Both the position numbers and the translations under genes were made by a program. A stretch of 64,000 nucleotides of DNA from Akebia trifoliata (taxonomy: Eukaryota; Streptophyta; Magnoliopsida; Ranunculales; Lardizabalaceae): assembly GCA_017979445.1 (NCBI GenBank), contig CM030715.1, positions 29,241,169-29,305,168 on the forward strand. The letters are read 5' to 3'. This document shows, piece by piece, positions 21,764 to 33,233 of the stretch (positions are counted from its first letter, which is position 1; each line of letters begins with the position of its first letter). Under the pieces are notes generated by a model. It was given only the letters and a program-made list of their open reading frames with translations. It was not told the DNA's origin and did not search any database.

Positions 21764-23178
21764 TTAGATTGAAGCCGCCTCTGCATGATGGTGTTCAAGG
21801 TTACGAAGTACAATCCTTGCAAAGATTTTTGCTTCAATGGGTGCCGTTGCTGCTGCAGCAGCAGCACGTAAGATCCGTGCAGCTCCAGTCTTCTGCAAGA
21901 GGCTTGCATGGTGCATTGCATGTCGGCCGCCTGGGATAGTAAACTGCAATTAAAGAATAACATTAGAAAAAACTATGCGGATCAGTGAAGTTCAATTATT
22001 TCCATTAAAGAAAATAAGGAGTGAGATTAGATAACAATGCTTGAAAACTTGGATTGACATCCCATGTTTTACCTGGAGAAGAGCAAAAGCAGCACAGGCC
22101 TTAAGTATAGAAGAAGTGTTCCGAAGCATGGAAATAAATCTCCCAATCTCGGCTCCACTGAAGAAAAACATAAATAAATAAAAAATAGAAACCGAAAACA
22201 TAACTAGATTGTAAAGACAGGCATTAAGGACAGGTAACGACTCTGTCCAGCCTATTATGCAAAAACACCATATTATAACAAAACTCGAAAGAAAACATGA
22301 AAAATAAGCTTCAAAAAAGAAGTCAGAACTTGCTGAAAATGTGTGAGAAATATAAAGTGATGGATAAAATTAACATTCCATCAGTAATAACTACATATAT
22401 GATAAAGCAATTAGGAAAGGAATCTATTCTTTCAGTGAGCAATGCAGAAGAAGCACATCCCCCTCGAAAGACAAAAAAGTAAGGTGTGGCATGACTGTTG
22501 CTTCCTGGCATTCCTCATAATTTTTACAATAAACACAGATTATATCAACAACAAAACACAACGAGGGTTTGAATGCACACACACGTGTGGACGCATACGA
22601 CACGCACAAAAGATGCATTCTTTCATTGTCTATGTAAAATGCTTTTACATATAGGGGATCGTTCAAGGGCCAAGCATTTTTACAACGTGTTTCGTCCTAT
22701 ATGGGTTAGAAATTTCAGATTGGGCTGGTTTTTTTTATCTCTATGGTGAGGAGATCATCCTCAAAAAAATCAGCCCATTCCGAAACTTCTAACCCCAGTT
22801 TACAAGTTGAAGAATCGTAGACCGTCAATTATTTGTAAACCACTTTTGATGGGGTTAGAAGTTTTAGAAGGGGCTGATTTTTTGTGAGGATGGTCTCCTC
22901 ACTGAAACTACTGACAAAACACATTGGAAAAATGTTTGGCCCTTGAATGCCACCGACCCATTCTGAAATTTCTAACCCCAGTTTACAAGTTGAAGAATCG
23001 TTGACTGTCAATTTTTACAATTAATTTGTAAACCACTTTTGATGGGGTTAGAAGTTTCGGAATGTGGTGATTTTTTGTGATGATGTTCTCCTCACCATAG
23101 AGATCATCCTCACAAAAAATCAGCCCATTCTGAAACTTTTATCCATATAGGACAAAACTTTGGCCACCAAACGCTGTC

Positions 23179-23212
<34 letters not shown>

Positions 23213-26200
23213 GTGCAGATGTAAGTAGCTTTATTTGTCTATGGAACCCGATGTATATATATATCTGTCTCGATCCTATATATATCTGTCTGTCTTGTTG
23301 TGTGTGTTTACCAACATGTAGATTAAAAAAGTCTCCATTGGTGTACGGCGTCATGGCAACTAAGAAACCGATTACATAACCATCAAATAGAAGAAAAGAA
23401 AGCGAACCTGCATCTCAGATGTCCTGCTTCTTGTATACGCGCTGCTTCTGCTACCTGTGCCAGGGACGCAGAGGCTGATGACGCAGCAGCCGCAGAAAAA
23501 GATTGTGGATCAGAAAATGTGAGAACGAAAGCTTCGATATGCTTCAAGGCCATCCTTCTAGCACCATCTAAGCTTACACACTTCGGAATACCTTCCGATG
23601 AAGGTCCTACCAGAGCAACTTCATCCATTCTGTACAAGATATGTACAATAGTTCAGCTTTAAATATGTCCTAATGCAAGATTATAAACCATCACTCAGAT
23701 AACAGAATTTTTTTTCCCTTTGGCTACTAAAAATTTATCGAGGGAAGGGGGTAAAGATGATTACACCCTTGAGGTGCCAGCTAGCTTACTTGGTAAAAAG
23801 TCTATGGGTGATGATGTCATGTCATAGACCTGGGTTCAATTCCCATCATCACTGAGTTACTGATCTCATTAAAAATGAGCTTACAGAATTATTTTTTTTT
23901 TAAGAAGAAGAAGATAGCCCACACTCCAAAGATGGAGAACAAAAGACCCACATAGACAAAAAAATTTCACAGACATCACAAACAAGCACAAAAACTTCAA
24001 TTGAACCTCACTTCCTACAGATTTAGATGCCACACCACTTGCGAGGATTAACCAGCTTAGCATCAAGGTAAAAATGCTAAACCAGATTTATTTATTTATT
24101 TTCTTGATAAGTATAAATGTCATTTCACGAAAACGAGAATACAAAAGACGATCTAGGTGACCAACCAAGAGACAGCAACAACTAAGGTTCACACAAAGAA
24201 GCCCATCTAAAAACCAAAGTCCTCAAAAAATACACACTTAAACTCCGGACAAAGCTTACACCAATAGAAAAGCAAACCCAGAATGTCTAAAAAGGTCTCC
24301 TGACTTGTGGAGACTGAATCCTTGAAAACTCTTCTATTCCACAGACTGCGAAAGGAAGGAACCTCCACGAGATTTTTTTTTTTTCTACCAACCGACAAGG
24401 AAAGATCCCAACACTGGAAATGATTAAGCGTCGAGCTAGGGGCCACCCAAAGAACTTCAAAGAGAGAAAGAAAACGAAACAAAAGGGACATTGAAAAAAC
24501 ACAATGCAATAAAATATTGATCCACTAACTCCGCACTTGATTTGCACAAGAAACAATAATTAGGAGAAACGAGACCACTGACGATGAGGTGGTCGGTGGT
24601 AGGAAGTTTACCAAGTGTGGCTAGCCAAATGAAGAAACGTACTTTGGACAGAACCTTCGAGCCCCAGATGAAAGAACAAGGGAAGAAAGCAATATGATCC
24701 ACCGAATCCGCACTTGATTAGCACAAGAAACAACAATTAGGAGAAACGAGCCCCATATGAAGAAACCACATTTCCTTTTAAGTGAATACTTCTGACACTA
24801 TATTTCTTTTACCAGACATACGAAGATATTCAAGTAGATCAAAAGTTGTTGCAAGTAGAACAAGTTCAAGATGTCCATTACAAGTATCTACTGTATTTTT
24901 GACAGAGATTTTCAAAAACTTTACAGAAAAACAAAAATTCAGTTTTCATCAAGAGAACAAGGGAAACCAATTCTTTTACTTCTATGCACAAAAAATACAA
25001 TGGGTTTCACAGATACATTGTTTGTTCCAAGCCCGGATTGAAGATGAGGGTAATGTTTGTTTGGCATCCAGTAAACGGAACCCAGAGACACCATTATGAA
25101 CATTTCTACAGAATTCAAAGCAAAGAAATAATTAAATGAACAACAAAAAGGGTTACTATATTTATGCAGGATGACAAACATGACTAAATACCTTCCATCA
25201 AACATGTAAGCTAATGCCAATGCAGCCATGAAGCGCGCCATTTTTGATAATGATGAAGCACAAAGATGAACAAGGGCTGGAACTCCCCCTTCCTCCACTA
25301 TACGAAGAGCATTCCCTGGATTAAAAGCAAGGTTCCAAAGTGCCCCTGCAGCAGTCTCATGTACATCCTATAAATCAACAAATACAGAAAGTTTACTTTC
25401 ATTAAACTTAGATTAATTCAGAAAGAGCTTCCTATCAAGACACATAAGCAAACTTTGTGCACAGAGCAATGACTTTAACTGCACCTACTAACAGATAATT
25501 CTGTATGAGAGCTAATATATACAAATAATGCTTTGTGTATAGTAAGTACTAATTCTCGAAGACTCGTTATCTCATAACCATTTTTTTATGAAGTAGGGTG
25601 TTCCCCATCCCCCTTGGAAGTAGGACTACTCCCTATGGATACGCCCAGCCAACACAAACTTGTTTATCGAGTATAATCGCAAGGGGGAGGACTCGATCTC
25701 ACGTCAATGTCACAAATGCACAAATAAGATGAGTAATCCAAACTTCCGTATCAGTATTTTTCCTTGATACCTCTCTTGGTCTACTCCAAACTTCCCCATT
25801 TATCCAGCAAAATGCTAAGTTTAGACACTTAATTTTCATGAACCCACATCCCCCTTCATTTTTTGGAGAACCGATAAGTTCCAATCAACTAAATGACACT
25901 CGTGGATTCCATCCTTGTCATTCCATAAGAAAACCCAAAACAATTTATTTTCTCCCCACTCCACAGTCCTAGGCAAAGTTAATAATGATAGGAAGAAGAT
26001 CAGAATATTTACTATGGTGCTTTTAATTTGTCATTTCTCCCCTTTGAAAAGGTATCTCACCTTCAAGAACCAATTGCCTCCCCACTCTTTCTATAACAGG
26101 GTCCCAAATCCCTTTATTCTTATAAGCAACCCCCAAGTAGTATCCCAAAGAGGAAGTTGGGATTTGTAACTTATTGTACTATCATCAATGATTTTTTGCA

Positions 26201-26730
26201 ACACTTAGCATGCTTAACTTGTAAATGCCAACAATTTCGGTTCAGCATCTCAGAGTCACATTAATTTTTTTTTATTTTTATAAAAGTTACATGAGCCAAT
26301 GCAATAAATGGTATTATGAGTTTGACTAAAAATTGATGTAGATACCTCAGAAGAAATGATGAGTTACATTCCACAACGTAGATTGTAAATAAAATGAATA
26401 TGTGGGAAATAAATCAAATACTAGTAACTGATAACAATACAATAACAATGGAAATGAAAATATTTAGAAAGATCATTCCATGGGAATAAGTAAAAAAAAT
26501 TAAAAGGATTGAAAATCAACCAAAGATCAATACTTACTTCGTACTCTGAGCGTGCCAATGCAATAAGAGGTGCAACACCTCCTCCTTGTCCAATAGCAAT
26601 GCTAAAAAAAGAAAGAGTGAAACAATTTTATTAATACCTATAGCAGAAGCTTAGAGATGGACTTCTTCCTACCAAGAAAAGTATTTAACTCAGAAGATAA
26701 CTAGAGAATGACAAACTATGACACCAATAT

Positions 26731-26769
<39 letters not shown>

Positions 26770-29700
26770 GAAAGTAGGGAATCAATTGATCAAGTTTTAC
26801 TATGATGTGAGAGGTGAGGGAAAGAGAGGTCTTGTATTGAGTGGGGATGTGTATTTCTTGTAGGTTTTCTTCTTCCTTCGCCCTTTTGTAGTTCCATTAT
26901 TGCATTTATTAAAAAATATTCTTTTCTTATAGATTAGCACACACCCCATACCCCCACACAAACCCAAGCACACACACAAAAATAGCCCAAATTCAAGAAA
27001 TGTCTCATGCAGCAAGAACCTACTACTTAACCTTGAATGCAATTGAGCAAATTACAATTGAAGATTTCAATCTCGCAACAACTTCCAAGTCCATGTTGAT
27101 GACTTATACTTTAGAACTTCGTAAAAATGCCACAAATCAGATGAGTAATCCAACAAAAGTTGGGGAGGGTAAGGTTAAAATCTTTTTTATAACAAAAAAG
27201 ATAGCATTTTACTGAATTAGGATTACGCGTTCACAAAACATAGAAATAAAGAATGTGGGAATCCTCTCCCAGATCTCTCATCGAAAAGTTATGCGATAAC
27301 CAAAAAAATAGATGGATGTGTTTTTTTGTTAGTTCCTTTCTCTTTTGTTCACTTTGTTATCCTTTGGGGTTTTAGGTCTCCTATAAAAATGTTTTTATTC
27401 ATCAAAAAAGAAAATAGATGATAACATTCTTACATCATTCCCAATGAGCTGGATAACGTCAATATATTTCCCTCCCACTATCTTTCCTACAAACAAAACA
27501 CTTCCTCTTTTTTTGAGGAGGGGGAGGGTGAACAGTTATTGACCTTTGAATTGTGATCCATGTGACATTGTGATGATCTAGCAGCATATACGAATGTATG
27601 GCATGTAAAAGCTCACTACTTGTAAATTAATGGAAATGCATAAAATTAGTTAAGTAATTGGTTGTAATACATATTTTTTATAGGTATAATTGATTATTAT
27701 AAGATTTATTTTTCTATTTTTTCATCATTTTACAATTTTCGCAAAAAAACAGAATGAATTCGAGATTCATGATTCAATTCAGTCAGAAAACAATGGTACA
27801 AAAGATTGAGTTGCATGGAACATTTAGAAAGGGTGCACACACTACCAAAACTTTAGCACGGAACACAATACTTAGATTCAACTAAGACTTTCTTCTTGGA
27901 AGAAGGGGAACATAAGATATATGCACACACCTATTAGCTTCTGAAACTGACAATCCCCACAAAGCGCCTGCAGCCCTTTCTTGAAGACCTTGGGAAGCAT
28001 TTGAGCAAGTTTGTGCAAGGGCAACCTAAATAACAAAAGTGCGAACAATGCTTCAACTGGCAGAAATAGAACTTAACATAAAAGGGTGTCCATTCTTAGT
28101 ATTGATTCCAAGTTTCAGAGCAGCCAAGAAGGCTAAAAATCAGAACATAACATAGCAAGCAGCCCAAAAGCATTGCCTATTCTTGGCACAATGTATAGCA
28201 CATGTAACATTGATTATATATGTATATCCGAGGAAAACAATTAAAAGCCTACCACCTAGGAAATCGTATCTGCAGACATGAGATGTTTATGGAAAATTTT
28301 GTTTTCCAATACCTTGAGAAACATAGCAGGAAAACAACAACAAGATTTCAAGAGGCATTGACGTGAATTTCAGAAGTGATCAGTTCCAAAACGTCCAAGT
28401 ATCGTGAACAAGGCACAAACATTTTAAAAGGCATTCTTTACCAAGCATAGGAAGATTGGGTGGTATCATAACAAGACCAGATAACTATGGTCCAAAAAGT
28501 CTAAACATGCATAAAAACCACTTGACTGTAAGAGAAATCAAGGATGAGGAAGATTTGAGGGAACTATCTCTCAAGCGTGTGGGAGGTTTTGTAATACTCC
28601 CTTTTGGCAGCTAGACAGGCAAACAAACAGGTTGAGCTTAAGTTCAACTGAAACGAGGAACTCTACTTAGTGTCAAGACTATAACACAAAAGATGTGCAT
28701 ATAAAAGAAAACAAATAAACAATATTTAAATAAAATGAAAAGAAATTGGTCTGGCTTAGACAATAGACATACCAGGGCCTCAACACCACCCGCTGCAGCA
28801 ATTGCTTCACGATTTCTATCGTCAAATGATAAATTCCACAAAGCACCAGCAGCTTCTTGCCTGTTTAATAGTATGTACAACAGTGCCAAAATCAGATAAG
28901 ACTAACCCAATTACGTACATATACATATATGTACAGGCATAGGATATCCATATGCGTGTGGGTGTGGCAACATGTGTAGTTGCATGCAATTTACAAAATT
29001 TTAAATGAAAAGTCGGAGGAGTGCAAAGTTGGCACACATTCAAGGAAATATTATCAATCGAGCAACATATGATTCTTGAACACCTGAACACTACTGTATC
29101 CAAGGATGACTCACCCTTCAAAAAATAAGAAAGAACACCTGAACACTGGCATAGTCAAGTATTTTATTTATTTTTTATACGCAGGCAGGTGAGTTCTGTG
29201 GCATTTATTACACTCAGAGACCTTACCAAATTACCGAGCCAGCACCTTCACTTTACTCGATGAACTCCATAAGCAGTAAAAACTGGCAGTTGGGATAAGG
29301 TTTTTTTTAATTATTGAGTAGTCGATAATTGTGTGATGAAGCACACGTTTTCGTTTTAAAATAATATATTTCTATTTCACACATTTGAAAACTTTTTTCT
29401 AGTGCCAAAAAAAAATTTGATTAGTAAAATTTATTAATCAAAGGAAATAGTAATCGAGCTGAAGGACTATATACAAAGCAGCAGTGGCAACATCCCATAC
29501 ACACCCAATCACAATTCACTCCTCACATCTAGTATTACATCCCAATCCCATCTACCCAAGTTATCCTCGAAAAACAACAATCTAAATTCGCTAAAGATTT
29601 TACAAATAAAACCATAAACCCCATTACTGAAATGATCATCTCTTGATGTGAGTGCTTAAGATCCTCAAAGATGTGTTCAACTCCTCTACTATATTTCTCA

Positions 29701-32700
29701 ACAAATGGTGAATGGAGCTATGCTCCATCGGAAAATGATTTTGAGGCTGTGGAGGAATCTACAAGAAATTGCCTTCCTTCAAAGTTCAAACAAGGAAACA
29801 ACGAACTAGGCAAGCAAACCATGATAGAGAAGAAGTAAGACCACATGTCACGAAAAACATGCAATAATGAATTAGATGGTCCACAGTCTCCCCATCTTCC
29901 CTGCAAAGCGGACAGAAATTCAGAGTAATGAGACCACACTAGATGACTTAGTCCATCATTAGCATCCTCTTCCGAACAGCCAATCAAATAAAGATTTTTT
30001 ATGGGACCTTAGGCCCCCAGACAGCTCCTTTTTTGGTAGGCAAGGATATGAAAGCTGGTACTGAAGCCAGGTTTGTGGTATTACCAGTCACACACGTTAC
30101 CAACTTACCCTTCACAGTAGCCAACTTGTCAAAGCGGTAAAAACTCGAGGTCGGGGGATAAAAGGCTCTGCCAATGACTATTACAATCACAAAAATGGAA
30201 AGTTAACGTTTAAACTAAACCCACCAGCAGAACACTGCAGTTCTTTTTTTAATTTATTGATAAGCAAGCAGGTGAAGGTGGTTATACTAAAGCCAGGTCT
30301 GTGGTATTACAAGTCACAGACCTTACCTTGACAGTAACCAACTTGTCAATGGATTCCACAAATGGTAAAACTATCAGTTGACATAAAGCACTGTTATTGT
30401 CTTATTGACTATTAATATGACAAAAGAAAGTTGGGGGGAAAAAACAACAATTTAACCCATTAATGTCAGATTAACCGAGAATAAGTAACTGAAAGTGGCA
30501 TTAAGTGTTATCTCATGCAATTGAGATAATCAAATACTACGATTGAACACCAAATTGACTGAGAATATGCAGCTGAGTGTTAAGTAAAACCTTATCTAAT
30601 TCAACTGTGATTATAAAATACTTAACATAGCCACGGAATGTTACAAAAGATCCCTCTCCCAACCCACATCGAGTGAAGAGCACGTCAATCAAACTATCAA
30701 TTGTCTAGAACCTATGACCCAAAAGGAATTTGGAAGAAGGATTGTTAGCATTGACCAAGAGATCAGTTGCATCCTCTTTGCAGTCAGTGAATTGTGGAAT
30801 TTTTTTCAATACGTTTGAATCTGTTTAATGATTCCAGCTCTTTCAAGGTTGATCATTTTCTTTCAGTGCTCGGAGAATATTTTGTGACTTGTGAATTGTG
30901 AGACTTCTCCCCTTTCCTGTCAGTGTGAGTATTTAGTAAGACTATAAGATAGGGATTGTAAAATTTGTAATATTGGATGAAACTCTCAACAGTAATTATA
31001 AGATTTAAAGGGCTGGTGTATCATTGATCTCCTTTTAGTATATACTCCTAAAAGTATTCAGTTTAAAATTTTGGTGTTAGGTTGGGAGAGAACTGTAAAT
31101 TTTTTTTTGATAGGTAAAGATAAAATTTTTGTGTGTTGCCAGATTTTTATTGGGATTGACTTTTCAAAAGATAAACTTTTGCTTTTCAAAAGATTTTTAC
31201 TGGGATTGGTGATGATGAGGGAAATACCTCAACATCTTCATCCACTTTTTGTATAGTGGGATTTTCCCCTTTTAATTAGTCGTCGGTTTGCTCTTTGAAG
31301 CTTGTAGTACCCAGGCAGCTCACTTAACCTTTGGTTCTTTTCTTTTCTTCCCAGTTCTTTGTTGTCCAAATATAATGAGCACGAATACATACATTTCAAA
31401 CAATAAAAAACCAAAAACACTGAAAAGCATATGGAAGAGCAACCACAATGTTTTAAGCCTAAGAATGTCATTCCCAAAACCAAATAAATTACCTGACACC
31501 TTCATGCTGAGAATGTGTAAGCAGAACCAATGCTTCAAGTGCACCTGCCTCTTGTCCAACGGCAGCATTATTACTGTTGCTATCACCATGAGCAGCCAAA
31601 TTAGCCAATGCACGAGCAGCCTGGATAGCAATTGGCATTGGCATCAATTTCTGTCCTCAAAATGTATGTTTTGCACATTGAATATTTAAGTTTTCCTCAC
31701 ACAGCATGTGCATGCCTTTAATGAGTGTATTGCATAAATGCCAAGACAAAAACATTACTGAATATGCACCTTCATGTAATAATGATTACAAACCGAACCC
31801 TATTCCTGGAAATTATGAACTTCATAGAGTGATGTGTAACACGCAAAATGAAAAATAATGAACTAAGGAAAAAATAGCTATTTCATGCACATTTTGAACA
31901 AAATTAGCCATTTTGGATTTGGGAATTATAGCCAGGAATACAACTCCAGCATCAAGCAATGCATGAATCACGACTGTAATTAGAACGCAGGAGTTCAAAA
32001 GTTAAACTTTACTTCTACTACGTTCAATTATCCTTAATAAGACTATCCAGCTGAGCTCTACATCAACAAAACCAATGTCTAGAAGCAAGTCAAAACAATA
32101 ATTAATGAACAATTTTTTGCCTTATTAGCTATCATTTAAAAAAAACAATAAGCAATGAACAAAGGACAAACTGATTATTAATGAAGGTTTACTCTGATGT
32201 ATTTCTTTAATAAGTAAAATTTCATTAATTGAAAGAGACCGAGGTCGGCCGAGGTGACCAACCAAGCACGAACAAAATACAACGGTTCTACTCTCCTGTA
32301 ATACAACACACCCCTTCCCAATTCACTACAAAGTCTTCAAACCTCATGCCCATAATTTCTTTGAAGACTTTCGACCCCAAAAATAAAACACTCTGATGTA
32401 CCCTTGCCTACTTTGATGAATACTGAAGGTTCTTAGATGGTGCAAACAACAAAATCAAGTTGCCTATCAAAACAATCACAACAAAGGAAATCAGTTGCAC
32501 CTGCTCTTGTACTCCCTCAAATTTACACGACCGGGCAAGCATCACCAAAGCATGTACACCACCAGCAACAGCAATCTCCATACTGCACTTATCATCTGCG
32601 GCCAAATTTGCAAGGGCACCAGCAGCACGTTCCTGGCATCAAAACAAACAAGAACAAAGTCATGACTTAAGCTCCTCATTCTTCAAAACCAGTTGTCGTA

Positions 32701-33200
32701 CAAAACATAAATTACGCATCAGCATAAAAGGCACATACAAGAACTCCATCACCACCAGAGGGCCATTTGAAAATCAGATCCACTAAAGCTTTAACAGCAC
32801 CAGCCTCCGCAATCGCACCCTGAAAAGAAATCTTGATTTATAACCACTATTTTTAAGGGAAATTTTAAAAGATTAAAATATATATATATATAGGGGCAGG
32901 TTCCGTTGACTCAAGAAATGCTACAAGATCTTGACCATGCAAACACAAAATCTAACGATTGAGATTTTTTTAGTATCTCAACAATACCTATCCCAATGAT
33001 ACTTATCTCGAGGATAACATTCAACTATTAGATTTTGCATTTACATGGTCAAGATCTTAGGTCATTTCTTGAGTCAACAGAACCCGATCCATATATATAG
33101 GGCCCCGTTCGGCAGCCAACATTAGGGAGCCAGCGCGGGCACCAAAATTTGTCCGATACGGGTTAAAAGTTTCGGATAGGGATGATTTTTTGTGAGGATG

Positions 33201-33233
<33 letters not shown>

